In this document: piece after piece, positions 7,614 to 15,693 of the stretch
Numbering within the stretch: the stretch's first letter is position 1
How the letters are laid out: every line of letters begins with the position of its first letter
Assembly (NCBI RefSeq): GCF_963931595.1
Contig: NZ_OZ007030.1
Coordinates: forward strand, 2,162,481-2,226,480
Origin: an uncultured Subdoligranulum sp.
GTDB lineage: Bacteria; Bacillota; Clostridia; Oscillospirales; Ruminococcaceae
Reading direction: 5' to 3'
Length of the DNA: 64,000 bases
The notes under the pieces: model-generated
Databases searched by the model: none
What the model saw: only the letters and a program-made list of their open reading frames with translations
What the model was told of the DNA's origin: nothing
Translations under genes and position numbers: made by a program

Positions 7614-8435
7614 ATGAAAGACCATGTTTCTTTGCAGGAACGCTTGAAAGATTTACGGGTGGAAAAGGGCTTGAAGCTGGAAGAATTGGCGGAAAAGACC
7701 GGCATTTCAAAATCTGCTTTAGCCAGCTATGAAAATGAAGAAAACCGAAATAAGGAAATCAATCACGGCAACCTTATCACATTGGCAGACTTTTATGAGG
7801 TGTCCATTGACTATCTGTTCTGCCGGACAGAAAACCGGGAACAGATCAACCCCCCCCTGTCTGAACTGCATTTGACAGATGAAGCCGTGGCACTTCTGAA
7901 AAGCGGACGGATCAATACCCGGCTGCTGTGCGAGATGATGTCCCACGAAAAATTTGTGGAGCTGATGGCTGACGCAGAAATCTATGTGGACGGAATGGCC
8001 ACCATGCGGTTCCATGACATCAACAGTGCGCTGGCCGCCGTCCGGGCAATGATACTGGAAGAACATCCCGAAGCCGCCGCAGACCGTTCCCTGAAAATTC
8101 TGGAAGCAGGTCAGATAGGGGAAGAAGATTTTTTCTGCCATGTGACACACAAAACATGGGACGCTATCTTTCACGATATACGCAAAGCCCATGAGAACGA
8201 CATGGAGAGTGCGCCGGATACCACGCCCGCCGATGAACTGATAAAGGAAGTCCGAAAGGCCATGCAATCCACCGGCGACAGGGTGCAGGAGTTTCTGGAA
8301 ATCTTCTGCAAGGCGTTCCAATTGAAATACAAGCGGCTTACAGACGAAGAAAGAACAACCCTGAAAAGGCTCTTCAAAAGATCGCCGCTGATTAAAAATT
8401 CCGGGATTAACTTCCGGCGCAGGCCGTGGAAATGA
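7614..8435 (+). CDS. XRE-family helix-turn-helix regulator with large C-terminal domain
   Basis: A 273-residue protein. Residues 7-65 are a Cro/C1-type HTH (LKDLRVEKGLKLEELAEKTG, SKSALASYENEEN), ending in the common YEVSIDYLFCRTEN segment. The remaining 200 residues are an alpha-helical domain I do not recognise, with a basic tail (RRRPWK). The RBS AAAGGGAGTG precedes the ATG. Such regulators are common on conjugative and mobilizable elements of gut Firmicutes, where they control element genes, but its targets are not identifiable here. It is followed by a strong terminator, so it forms a single-gene unit. Confidence 0.8.
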   Translation: MKDHVSLQERLKDLRVEKGLKLEELAEKTGISKSALASYENEENRNKEINHGNLITLADFYEVSIDYLFCRTENREQINPPLSELHLTDEAVALLKSGRINTRLLCEMMSHEKFVELMADAEIYVDGMATMRFHDINSALAAVRAMILEEHPEAAADRSLKILEAGQIGEEDFFCHVTHKTWDAIFHDIRKAHENDMESAPDTTPADELIKEVRKAMQSTGDRVQEFLEIFCKAFQLKYKRLTDEERTTLKRLFKRSPLIKNSGINFRRRPWK

Positions 8436-8436
8436 A

Positions 8437-8480
8437 AACAGCCGTTGCGGGATCGGCTCCTGCAACGGCTGTTAGTTTTT
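8437..8480 (+). terminator. Terminator of the XRE regulator gene
   Basis: AACAGCCGTTGC pairs with GCAACGGCTGTT across a 12-nt loop and is followed by AGTTTTTG. It overlaps the region just after the stop codon. Confidence 0.85.
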
Positions 8481-8520
8481 GGGGGTTAAACTCTTATCAT
8501 AGTATCTCTACAAACTGGAT

Positions 8521-8964
8521 TTATATTTTTTTCTGCAAATAAATCATATCTATCAGTTGAGTACCTGCTTCATATATTGGATGGTCATAATTATCCGTGA
8601 AGAAGTCTTTAATGCTATGCGAACGAATAAATCCACACTTCTCATAAAAAGGGATTGTCGACGGACTATCCCCTGTGCCAACTTGTAATGTGGAATATTC
8701 TCCTTTGTATGTCGTAGCAACAAAGTCAATGAGTGCTTTACCGTAACCCTTTCCCTGATATTCTGGTTCAGTTGCAATATTTTTGATTTCAAGAATACCG
8801 TTTCCTTCGTCTGTTACTACACATTCGCACTTAACTCCATCATCGTCCAAAACATACATTGTCCCTTTATCAAGATACCTGTTTATCATATCCTCCTGCT
8901 CATCTGCTAATAACAACAATGGGAGAAATTGTTTTTTATTTTCCTTGATTTCTTTAATTTTCAT
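8521..8964 (-). CDS. GNAT family N-acetyltransferase
   Basis: A 147-residue GNAT protein. EIKNIATEPEYQGKGYGKAL carries the acetyl-CoA binding motif (Q-G-K-G-Y-G) and STIPFYEKCGFIRSHSIKDF the C-terminal motif. Overall it resembles YvbK-like acetyltransferases of Firmicutes. The substrate is unknown. Low-GC codon use matches the other genes of this segment. It shares little with the GNAT at 6902-7351 outside the motifs, so the two are not a recent duplication. Confidence 0.85.
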   Translation of the reverse strand: MKIKEIKENKKQFLPLLLLADEQEDMINRYLDKGTMYVLDDDGVKCECVVTDEGNGILEIKNIATEPEYQGKGYGKALIDFVATTYKGEYSTLQVGTGDSPSTIPFYEKCGFIRSHSIKDFFTDNYDHPIYEAGTQLIDMIYLQKKI

Positions 8965-9000
8965 ATCAACACGCTCTCTAAATTCCGATTTGTTTTATTC

Positions 9001-9219
9001 TTAGATTTGATTATTTTCATTCTGCTCCAATTCAATCACATCTAAAATGCCACAATTCAGGGCTTCGCAGATACGCAGCAGCGTTTCCATGCTGATATGT
9101 TTTCCCTTACCCATATTGGCAATCATATTTGTAGTCAGACCAGCGTCAAGCCGCAAGTCCTCTTTTCTCATGCCGCGCTCTTTCAAGGTGTTCCATAGTG
9201 GCTGATAGCTAATGTGCAT
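9001..9219 (-). CDS. Small YozG-like XRE/Cro-type HTH regulator
   Basis: A 72-residue protein consisting only of an HTH domain: MHISYQPLWNTLKERGMRKE, then DLRLDAGLTTNMIANMGKG and MLLRICEALNC-like residues (METLLRICEALNCGILDVIE). It belongs to the YozG-like compact Cro/C1 family. The start at 9219 was chosen because AGAGAGGCAGGAAG lies upstream; the longer frame from 9309 would run through the promoter. A perfect palindrome in its promoter suggests autoregulation. It is the last gene of the foreign segment before the dctM remnant. Confidence 0.8.
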   Translation of the reverse strand: MHISYQPLWNTLKERGMRKEDLRLDAGLTTNMIANMGKGKHISMETLLRICEALNCGILDVIELEQNENNQI

Positions 9220-9261
9220 AGGCTTCCTGCCTCTCTTTCCATCATTGAGTATTCTGCACCC

Positions 9262-9290
9262 ATTATAGCAGAAATCTTGTGTTTTCACAA
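9262..9290 (-). promoter_or_regulatory. Promoter of the small XRE gene with overlapping palindrome
   Basis: TTGTGA (9285-9290), 17 bp, TATAAT (9262-9267) on the minus strand. The perfect inverted repeat TTGTG-TTTT-CACAA (9277-9290) overlaps the -35 and is a natural operator for the encoded repressor. Confidence 0.6.
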
Positions 9291-9365
9291 TATTTCTTGA
9301 CTGCACCACCGGTTCCGTCTGGATTGTGCTTTTCCTTTCTCCACTTTTATTACATCTAATTAGCC

Positions 9366-9788
9366 ATGAGCTGGGTCATGGCCTACACCGGCATCCCCAA
9401 CGCCATCAGCAATGCCATCATGTCTGTCTCTGACAACAAGTATGTCATCCTGCTGCTCATGAACGTGGTGCTGCTCATCGTGGGCACCTTCCTGGACATC
9501 ACCCCCGCCTGCCTGATCTTCACCCCCATCTTCCTGCCCATCGTCACCAGCCTGGGCATGAACCTGGTCCAGTTCGGCGTGGTGCTGACCTTCAACATGT
9601 GCCTGGGCACCATGACCCCGCCCGTCGGCTCGGTCCTGTTCGTCTCCTGCGGCATCAGCAAGCTGCCCATTGAAAAGGTCATCCGCACCCTGATCCCCTA
9701 TGTGGTGGCGGAAATCATCCTGCTGTTGCTGGTCACCTACATTCCGGCCATCTCCCTGGCGCTTCCCACGGCGATGGGTCTGGTCTGA
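9366..9788 (+). pseudogene. TRAP transporter large permease DctM, C-terminal fragment
   Basis: 140 codons encode the last third of a DctM-type TRAP permease. NVVLLIVGTFLDITPACLIF and TMTPPVGSVLFVSCGISKL are family hallmarks, and the protein ends in ISLALPTAMGLV as intact members do. A full protein has about 425 residues, so some 285 are missing. An in-frame TAA lies just upstream of the apparent first ATG, and homology seems to begin near TTAGCC at 9360. The fragment lacks its own ribosome site and is almost certainly not expressed as a working transporter. Its left end is the right boundary of the foreign segment. No dctP or dctQ is nearby; they were probably lost with the missing part. Confidence 0.8.
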
Positions 9789-9803
9789 TCGTTTTGTTCC
9801 CGT

Positions 9804-9832
9804 GCAGGCCGGAGCCCGTGGCTCCGGCCTGC
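9804..9832 (+). terminator. Terminator after dctM remnant
   Basis: GCAGGCCGGAGCC and GGCTCCGGCCTGC form a 13-bp stem with a short loop 16 nt after the stop codon, followed by a weak T-rich stretch. Confidence 0.65.
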
Positions 9833-9920
9833 TGCTTTGCATTTGCAGAAAGATCCATTTTGTGTATAATGGGGACACTCCCTGAAAAACGGCGCACCCG
9901 CGCCGGAAAGGAACCACACC

Positions 9921-11005
9921 ATGGTCGACAAGGCAGCATTTTTCATGGCGGAGGGCAGGCCCTTTGCCAGCGAGCGGATTGCGGCGTCAACGACAACATG
10001 GTCCGCTCCCACTACCATGAATTTTTCGAGATCTATTACCTGGAGCAGGGCCGCCGCCAGCACATCATCGAGGACAGCCAGTACATTCTCCAGCCGGACG
10101 AATTCATTATTTTCCCGCCCTTCGTGATGCACCACTCCTTTGAGGAAAACGATGTGCCTTTCCGGCGGCTGCTGCTCTACTTCAACCCCGAAGTCATCCG
10201 TTCGCCCCAGATCCTGCGCACCCTCAGCGAGCGCGCCCGGGTGTACAAACTGCCCCGGGCCCAGAGCGCTCCCATCTACAGCCTGATGAAGGATATCCTG
10301 CAGGAACAGGAGCGGGACGACCTCTATTCCCGGGAACTCATCACCCTGATGGTCAACGCCCTGGCCCTGCAGCTGGTGCGCAGTTCCGACGACACTGCCC
10401 GCCCCGAACAGCGCAACCGCGTCACCGACATCATCAACTATCTGCACGAGCATTTCACCGAGGATATCACGCTGGAACAGCTGGCCAACCATTTCTACAT
10501 CAGCCAGTACCATCTGTGCCGGGAGTTCAAGCGGTACACCAGCAGCACCATCGTGCAGTACATCCACAACCTGCGGGTGCTCCACGCCCAGCGACTGCTC
10601 CAGGAATCCGACTACTCCATCACCGAGATCAGCAAGCGGGTGGGATTTTCCAACGTGACCCACTTCAACCGGGTCTACAAGTCGGTGACCGGCATGTCCC
10701 CCTCCCAGAACAAACTGGTGTATCTCAAGCGGGGCAAGCCCGCCGACCTGGGCATGCTGGAATCTGTCCGGGATGAGATGACGGTGGGCGATCTGTGCCA
10801 GCTGGCACCGCTCAAGACGCTCTCCCCCTATCTGTTCACCCACATGTCGGAGGATATGTGGAGCCGCAAGCTCTCCGCCTTCGGGCTGGAAAAGTGCGCC
10901 ATTCCCCAGGCCCCGGGCGCCTTCTGCCAGGCCGAGCGGGCCGGCACCTTCCGCATCCTGGACGTATACAGCCGGGAGGTCAGCCGCCCCGACGAAGGGG
11001 AATGA
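9921..11005 (+). pseudogene. AraC-family transcriptional regulator with an apparent -1 frameshift near codon 21
   Basis: The natural start is ATG 9921 (GGAAAGGAACC upstream), giving MVDKAAFFMAEGRPFASERI. The rest of the protein lies in another frame, beginning GVNDNMVRSHYHEFFEIYYL, a cupin start typical of AraC regulators. The switch falls at about 9981-9987, where one base appears to be missing. Domains: N-terminal sugar-sensing cupin, then two HTH motifs at about residues 165-265 (LEQLANHFYISQYHLCREFK; YSITEISKRVGFSNVTHFNR), then an unusual tail of about 90 residues. If the indel is real, translation could only start internally, for example at ATG 9999. It probably controlled the adjacent TRAP or GH31 genes. 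A base-calling error is an equal possibility. Confidence 0.75.
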
Positions 11006-11011
11006 ACTTTT

Positions 11012-11053
11012 TTGACGGAATCCATTGACGCCGTCCCCGCAAGGGACTATAAT
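11012..11053 (+). promoter_or_regulatory. Sigma-A promoter of the thiamine operon
   Basis: TTGACG (11025-11030), a 17-bp spacer and TATAAT (11048-11053) lie directly upstream of the TPP riboswitch. A second TTGACG at 11012-11017 is spaced too far to use the same -10. Confidence 0.8.
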
Positions 11054-11067
11054 ACAACCAAACAGAA

Positions 11068-11160
11068 CAACCGGGGGAGCTTGTGTGGACAGGCTGAGAG
11101 GAAGGAATCACCTTCGACCCTTACACCTGATGCGGATAATGCCGCCGTAGGAAGTCGTGG
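11068..11160 (+). ncRNA. TPP riboswitch (THI element)
   Basis: The conserved thi-box core is visible: GGGGAGC near 11074, GGCTGAGAGG near 11092, ACCCTTACACCTGATG near 11118 and GATAATGCCGCCGTAGGAA near 11134-11153. It senses thiamine pyrophosphate and controls the downstream thiW-M-E-D-C operon. The terminator 17 nt further on indicates control by premature transcription termination when TPP is bound. Confidence 0.93.
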
Positions 11161-11176
11161 TAGATTGTACTTTTTC

Positions 11177-11212
11177 CGGGAGGCACCGTAACAGGTGCCT
11201 CCCGATTTTTTT
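11177..11212 (+). terminator. Expression-platform terminator of the TPP riboswitch
   Basis: CGGGAGGCACC pairs with GGTGCCTCCCG across a 6-nt loop and is followed by seven T. Its place directly after the aptamer makes it the OFF structure. The 237 nt from here to thiW hold no second aptamer or gene that I can recognise. Confidence 0.88.
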
Positions 11213-11449
11213 GTGGATTTTACCGGCAAAGGAGGCAAAAGAGGCTCCGCGGGCGGTGCCGCGGCGGGCAGAGGGGGAGCGCCCTGTGTTCCGAAGGATA
11301 CAGCGATGGGAAGCCGTGTTCCGGCGTGAGAGGAGGCCAGCGAGCCTCGACCGCTTTTCCGTGCGCGGGGGTATCTTCCTCTGCGTTTTTTCCGCGGGGA
11401 AGGGTCGCTGTACGCCTTTTCCGCCCCGTTCTACAAAGGAGTTTTTACG

Positions 11450-11968
11450 ATGAAACACGCAAACATCCACAAACTGGCCCTTGCCGGCATCTTCTGTGCC
11501 GTCGCCGTGGTGGGCAGCCTCTTTTCCTTCCCCATGTTCGGCAGCAAATGCGCCCCCATCCAGCACATGGTCAACATCCTCTGCGCCGTGCTGCTGGGGC
11601 CCTGGTACGGCATCGGCGTGGCCTTTGTGGCCAGCCTGATCCGCAACCTGACGGGTCTGGGCAGCCTGATGGCCTTCCCCGGCAGCATGTTCGGCGCCCT
11701 GCTCTGCGGCCTGGCCTACGCCGCCACCCGCAACCTGCCCCTGACCCTCATCGCCGAGGTGTTCGGCACCTCCGTGCTGGGCGGGCTGTGCGCTTATCCC
11801 GTGGCCATCCTCTTCATGGGCCAGGCCGCCGGTGATATCGCCTTCTATGCCTACATCGTGCCCTTCCTGATCTCCACCGCCGCCGGCTCCATCCTGTCCG
11901 GCATGCTGGTCTACGCTTTGCGGGGCACCGGGGCCCTCGGCCGCATGCAGAAATCCCTCTCCCACTGA
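11450..11968 (+). CDS. thiW: ThiW, substrate-binding (S) component of a thiazole ECF transporter
   Basis: A 172-residue membrane protein with about six helices. FPMFGSKCAPIQHMVNILCA and LMAFPGSMFGALLCGLAYA are typical of ThiW, the integral S subunit that binds a thiamine thiazole precursor. It pairs with shared EcfA/EcfT subunits encoded elsewhere in the genome. The RBS AAAGGAG precedes the ATG. It is the first gene behind the TPP riboswitch, 14 nt before thiM, whose product phosphorylates the thiazole that ThiW is believed to import. The operon layout therefore supports thiazole salvage. Confidence 0.9.
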   Translation: MKHANIHKLALAGIFCAVAVVGSLFSFPMFGSKCAPIQHMVNILCAVLLGPWYGIGVAFVASLIRNLTGLGSLMAFPGSMFGALLCGLAYAATRNLPLTLIAEVFGTSVLGGLCAYPVAILFMGQAAGDIAFYAYIVPFLISTAAGSILSGMLVYALRGTGALGRMQKSLSH

Positions 11969-11982
11969 AAAGGAACCGCCTT

Positions 11983-12798
11983 ATGTTTGCTCCGCTGCTC
12001 CAGAATCTACGGGACCGCCGTCCGCTGGTCCACGCCATCACCAACTACGTCACCGCCAACGACTGCGCCAATCTGCTGCTGGCCTGCGGCGCCTCCCCCA
12101 TCATGGCCGATGAGCCGGAGGAGGCCCCCGAAATCACCGCCCGGGCCGCCGGGCTGGTGCTGAACCTGGGCACGCTGCACCGCACCACCATCCCCGCGCT
12201 GCTGGCCTGCGGCCGCACCGCCAACGCCCGGGGCATCCCCGTGGTACTGGACCCGGTGGGGGTGGGCGCTTCCCGCTTCCGTCGGGATACCGCCCTGCGG
12301 CTGCTGCGGGAGGTGCGGTTCACCGTCATCCGGGGTAATCTCTCCGAGATGGAGACGCTGGCCCGGGGCCAGAGCGGTGCCCCCGGCGTGGACAGCACCG
12401 ACCGCGTCACCCCCGACAATCTGGACGCCTGCTGCGCCCTGGTGCGGGACTTTGCCCGCCGCACGGGGGCCGTGGTGGCCATGAGCGGCGCCGTGGACCT
12501 GGTCAGCGACGGGGACAAAGTGTTCTGCATCCGCAACGGCCACCCCATGATGGGGCTGGTCACCGGCACGGGCTGCCAGCTGTCCTGTCTTGCGGGGGCC
12601 TTTGCGGCAGCCAACCCCGGCCAGCCCCTGGAAGCCGCCGCCGCGGCGGTCTGTGCCATGGGACTGTGCGGCGAGATCGCCCACGCCCGGCTGGGTCCGC
12701 TGGACGGCAGCGGCAGCCTCCGCACCTACCTGCTGGACGCCGTCTGCCGCCTGACCCCCGACCAACTGGAGAAAGGAGCCCGTTATGCACTTCGATAA
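11983..12798 (+). CDS. thiM: Hydroxyethylthiazole kinase
   Basis: A 271-residue ribokinase-fold enzyme that phosphorylates 4-methyl-5-(2-hydroxyethyl)thiazole in the salvage branch of thiamine synthesis. VHAITNYVTANDCANLLLA is the substrate-binding start, VVLDPVGVGASRFR the central motif and VTGTGCQLSCLAGAFAAANP the ATP/anion-hole motif with the catalytic Cys. The length is normal for the family. It lies between thiW and thiE, overlapping thiE by 14 nt, so it is translationally coupled to it. Expression depends on the upstream TPP riboswitch. Confidence 0.93.
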   Translation: MFAPLLQNLRDRRPLVHAITNYVTANDCANLLLACGASPIMADEPEEAPEITARAAGLVLNLGTLHRTTIPALLACGRTANARGIPVVLDPVGVGASRFRRDTALRLLREVRFTVIRGNLSEMETLARGQSGAPGVDSTDRVTPDNLDACCALVRDFARRTGAVVAMSGAVDLVSDGDKVFCIRNGHPMMGLVTGTGCQLSCLAGAFAAANPGQPLEAAAAAVCAMGLCGEIAHARLGPLDGSGSLRTYLLDAVCRLTPDQLEKGARYALR

Positions 12799-13429
12799 AG
12801 ACCGTCTGCGGCTTTACGCCGTCACCGACCGCAGCTGGCTGCACGGCCAGACACTGCGCACCCAGGTGGAGGCCGCCCTGCAGGGCGGCGTGACCTGCGT
12901 GCAGCTGCGGGAAAAGCAGCTGGACCGGGAGAGCTTCATCCATCTGGGGCGGACCATCGGGTGTCTCTGCCAGCGGTACGGCGTGCCGCTGATCATCAAC
13001 GATGACCTGGAAGTGGCTCTGGCCTGCGGCGCCGACGGCGTCCATGTGGGGCAGGACGACCTGCCGGTGGAGGAAGTCCGCCGCCGGGTGGGCGACAAGA
13101 TGATCGTGGGCGTGTCGGCCCACAACCCCGAGGAAGCCCGCCGGGCCTTTGAAGGCGGCGCCGATTATCTGGGCGCCGGGGCAGTGTTCGGCAGCACCAC
13201 CAAGACCAATGTGACGGCCCTCTCCCACGAAACGCTGCGCGCCATCTGTGACGCCGTGCCCATCCCCGTGGTGGCCATCGGCGGCATCACCCGGGAGAAC
13301 CTGCCCCGGCTGGCCGGCACCGGCGTGGCCGGGGTGGCGGTGGTCTCGGCCATCTTTGCCGCCGACGACATCACCGCCGCCAGCCGGGAACTGCGCGCCC
13401 TCTCGGACGCCATGACCCAAAACCACTGA
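12785..13429 (+). CDS. thiE: Thiamine-phosphate synthase
   Basis: A 214-residue TIM-barrel enzyme that joins HMP pyrophosphate and thiazole phosphate into thiamine phosphate. Visible motifs are VQLREKQLDRESF (substrate binding), ADGVHVGQDDLPVEEVRRR, YLGAGAVFGSTTKTN (pyrophosphate loop) and PVVAIGGITRENL. The length is typical. The ATG follows GGAGAAAGGAG inside the end of thiM. A hairpin without a T tract (13436-13466) separates thiE from thiD and may adjust mRNA stability rather than terminate transcription. Confidence 0.94.
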   Translation: MHFDKDRLRLYAVTDRSWLHGQTLRTQVEAALQGGVTCVQLREKQLDRESFIHLGRTIGCLCQRYGVPLIINDDLEVALACGADGVHVGQDDLPVEEVRRRVGDKMIVGVSAHNPEEARRAFEGGADYLGAGAVFGSTTKTNVTALSHETLRAICDAVPIPVVAIGGITRENLPRLAGTGVAGVAVVSAIFAADDITAASRELRALSDAMTQNH

Positions 13430-13435
13430 ACCCCC

Positions 13436-13466
13436 GCGGCAGACCGGGGGCACCACTCTCTGCCGC
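13436..13466 (+). other. Intercistronic hairpin between thiE and thiD
   Basis: GCGGCAGA (13436-13443) pairs with TCTGCCGC (13459-13466). There is no T run, so it is more likely a processing or stability element than a terminator. Confidence 0.45.
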
Positions 13467-13494
13467 GTTACAAAAGAAATGCGAGGTATCTATC

Positions 13495-14301
13495 ATGAGA
13501 ACTGCATTGTCCATCGCCGGAAGTGATTCCAGCGCAGGCGCCGGTATTCAGGCCGATCTCAAAACCATGACGATGAACGGCGTCTACGGCATGACCGCCA
13601 TCACCGCCCTGACCGCCCAGAACACAACCGGCGTGACCGCCATCTCCGAAGTAACCCCCGAATTTTTGGCCCAGCAACTGGACGCGGTGTTCACCGACAT
13701 CCGCCCCGACGCCGTCAAGATCGGGATGGTCTCCTCCCCCGCCCTCATCGAGGTCATCGGGGAGCGGCTGCGGTTTTACAAAGCCCAGCATATCGTGGTG
13801 GACCCCGTGATGGTGGCCACCAGCGGTGCGCGGCTCATCCGGCCCGAGGCGGTGGAAACCCTGACCCGGGAGCTTTTGCCCCTGGCCCAGGTGGCCACCC
13901 CCAATATCCCCGAGGCGGAACTGCTGGCGGGCTGCGCCATCCAGACCCCTGACGAGATGGAGGCGGCCGCCCGGACCATCCGGGAGCGGTACGGCTGCGC
14001 GGTGCTGCTCAAGGGCGGGCACTGTGTCAACGACGCCAACGACCTGCTGCTGGACGGCAGCGGCGCCCGGTGGTTCACCGGCAAACGCATTGCCACCACC
14101 AACACCCACGGCACCGGCTGCACGCTGTCCAGCGCCATTGCGGCCAATCTGGCCAAGGGCTTTGCCCTGCCCGACGCCGTGCAGCGGGCCAAGGACTACC
14201 TGTCCGGGGCGCTGGCCGCCGGGCTGGATCTGGGCAAGGGCAGCGGTCCCATGGACCACGCCTGGACCTTACAGGGACGTTACGCCGAAGAGGCGGACTG
14301 A
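13495..14301 (+). CDS. thiD: Hydroxymethylpyrimidine / phosphomethylpyrimidine kinase
   Basis: A 268-residue ribokinase-family enzyme catalysing the two successive phosphorylations from HMP to HMP-PP. ALSIAGSDSSAGAGIQADLK forms the substrate site, VVDPVMVATSGARL the central strand and TTNTHGTGCTLSSAIAANLA the ATP anion hole with the catalytic Cys. It is standalone and not fused to ThiE as in some bacteria. It follows thiE by 65 nt and precedes thiC by 24 nt, and so completes the pyrimidine branch together with ThiC. Confidence 0.94.
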   Translation: MRTALSIAGSDSSAGAGIQADLKTMTMNGVYGMTAITALTAQNTTGVTAISEVTPEFLAQQLDAVFTDIRPDAVKIGMVSSPALIEVIGERLRFYKAQHIVVDPVMVATSGARLIRPEAVETLTRELLPLAQVATPNIPEAELLAGCAIQTPDEMEAAARTIRERYGCAVLLKGGHCVNDANDLLLDGSGARWFTGKRIATTNTHGTGCTLSSAIAANLAKGFALPDAVQRAKDYLSGALAAGLDLGKGSGPMDHAWTLQGRYAEEAD

Positions 14302-14325
14302 ATACACAAAAGGAGCAATAACAAA

Positions 14326-15636
14326 ATGAGTGAACGGAACTATGCCACCCAGATGGAGGCGGCCCGCAAGGGCATCGTGACACCCCAGCTGGAGGTCGTT
14401 GCCAAGAAGGAACGGATGACGGTGGAGGAACTGCTGCCCCTGGTGGCCAGCGGCAAGGTGGTCATCCCGGCCAACAAGAACCACACCTGCCTGGACCCCG
14501 AGGGCGTGGGCTCCATGCTGCGCACCAAGATCAATGTGAACCTGGGCGTCTCCCGGGACTGCAAGGACTACGACGTAGAGATGCAGAAGGTGATGGCCGC
14601 CGTCAAGATGGGCGGCGAGGCCATCATGGACCTGTCCAGCCACGGCAACACCCAGCCTTTCCGCCAGAAGCTCACCCACGAGTGCCCCGCCATGATCGGC
14701 ACCGTGCCGGTGTACGACAGCGTCATCCACTACCAGCGGGACCTGGACACCCTGACCGCCCAGGACTTCATCGACGTGATCCGGCTCCATGCCGAGGACG
14801 GCGTGGACTTCGTGACGCTGCACTGCGGCATCACCCGCAAGACCATCGACCAGATCCGCAAGCACAAGCGGAAGATGAACATCGTCTCCCGGGGCGGGTC
14901 GCTGGTCTTCGCCTGGATGTGCATGACCGGCGAGGAAAATCCGTTCTACCAGTATTATGACGAGATTCTCGACATCTGCCGGGAATACGATGTGACCATC
15001 TCGCTGGGCGACGCCTGCCGTCCCGGCTGCCTGGCCGATGCCACCGATGTCTGCCAGATCGAGGAGTTGGTGCAGCTGGGCGAGCTGACCAAGCGCGCCT
15101 GGGAGAAGGACGTGCAGGTCATGGTGGAGGGCCCCGGCCACGTGCCCATGGACCAGATCGCCGCCAACATGAAGGTGCAGCAGTCCATCTGCATGGGCGC
15201 TCCCTTCTATGTGCTGGGTCCTCTGGTCACCGACATTGCCCCCGGCTACGACCACATCACGGCGGCCATCGGCGGTGCCATCGCGGCCATGAACGGCGCG
15301 GCGTTCCTCTGCTATGTGACCCCCGCCGAGCACCTGGCCCTGCCCAACCTGGAGGACGTGAAGCAGGGCATCATTGCCAGCAAGATCGCCGCCCACGCCG
15401 CCGACATTGCCAAGGGCGTGCGTGGTGCCCGGGAGCAGGACGACAAGATGGGCGACGCCCGCCGAGCCCTGGACTGGGAAGCCCAGTGGGCCTGTGCCCT
15501 GGACCCCGAGACGGCCAAGGCCATCCGGGCGGACCGTTCCCCCGAGCATGACGACACCTGCTCCATGTGCGGCAAGTTCTGCGCCGTGCGCAGCATGAAC
15601 AAAGCCCTGAACGGCGAGCACATCGACATTCTGTAA
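14326..15636 (+). CDS. thiC: Phosphomethylpyrimidine synthase ThiC
   Basis: A 436-residue radical SAM enzyme that converts aminoimidazole ribotide to HMP phosphate. The C-terminal [11 protein letters not shown] gives the unusual CX2CX4C iron-sulfur motif of Thi[36 protein letters not shown] and [18 protein letters not shown] are conserved family segments. It is the short form without the extra N-terminal domain seen in many proteobacteria. It is the last gene of the operon, before a bidirectional terminator. No thiazole synthesis genes (thiG, thiH, thiS, thiF, dxs) accompany it, so this operon makes pyrimidine de novo but takes thiazole from salvage. Confidence 0.95.
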   Translation: MSERNYATQMEAARKGIVTPQLEVVAKKERMTVEELLPLVASGKVVIPANKNHTCLDPEGVGSMLRTKINVNLGVSRDCKDYDVEMQKVMAAVKMGGEAIMDLSSHGNTQPFRQKLTHECPAMIGTVPVYDSVIHYQRDLDTLTAQDFIDVIRLHAEDGVDFVTLHCGITRKTIDQIRKHKRKMNIVSRGGSLVFAWMCMTGEENPFYQYYDEILDICREYDVTISLGDACRPGCLADATDVCQIEELVQLGELTKRAWEKDVQVMVEGPGHVPMDQIAANMKVQQSICMGAPFYVLGPLVTDIAPGYDHITAAIGGAIAAMNGAAFLCYVTPAEHLALPNLEDVKQGIIASKIAAHAADIAKGVRGAREQDDKMGDARRALDWEAQWACALDPETAKAIRADRSPEHDDTCSMCGKFCAVRSMNKALNGEHIDIL

Positions 15637-15654
15637 TGGTTTTCTGCCCATAAA

Positions 15655-15687
15655 AACATCCCGGTGCCTTATCGGCACCGGGATGTT
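15655..15687 (-). terminator. Terminator between thiC and the zinc-ribbon gene
   Basis: AACATCCCGGTGCC pairs with GGCACCGGGATGTT. The T tract (TTTTTATGG) is on the minus strand, serving the gene at 15694-16728. It probably also ends the thi operon. Confidence 0.8.
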
Positions 15688-15693
15688 GGCGTT

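Larger units (their letters stand above)
6680..9360. mobile_element. Foreign segment: remnant of a mobilizable element inserted between truncated host genes
   Basis: The segment is visibly AT-richer than its surroundings and has different codon use. Its left edge cuts a GH31 gene and a relaxase gene at the same point. Its right edge meets the interior of a dctM gene. Between them lie GNAT, XRE, GNAT and XRE genes. I find no integrase, no terminal inverted repeats and no target duplication, so it is a degraded element, the product of an insertion with deletion, or a wrongly joined assembly. Confidence 0.65.

Noticed and set aside
8470..8480. GTTAG half-site after the XRE gene
   Set aside because: It lies in the terminator stem and has no CTAAY half at the right distance.
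6680..9360. Intact integrative element with att sites
   Set aside because: No integrase, no terminal repeats and no duplicated target were found at the two edges; only a relaxase start remains.
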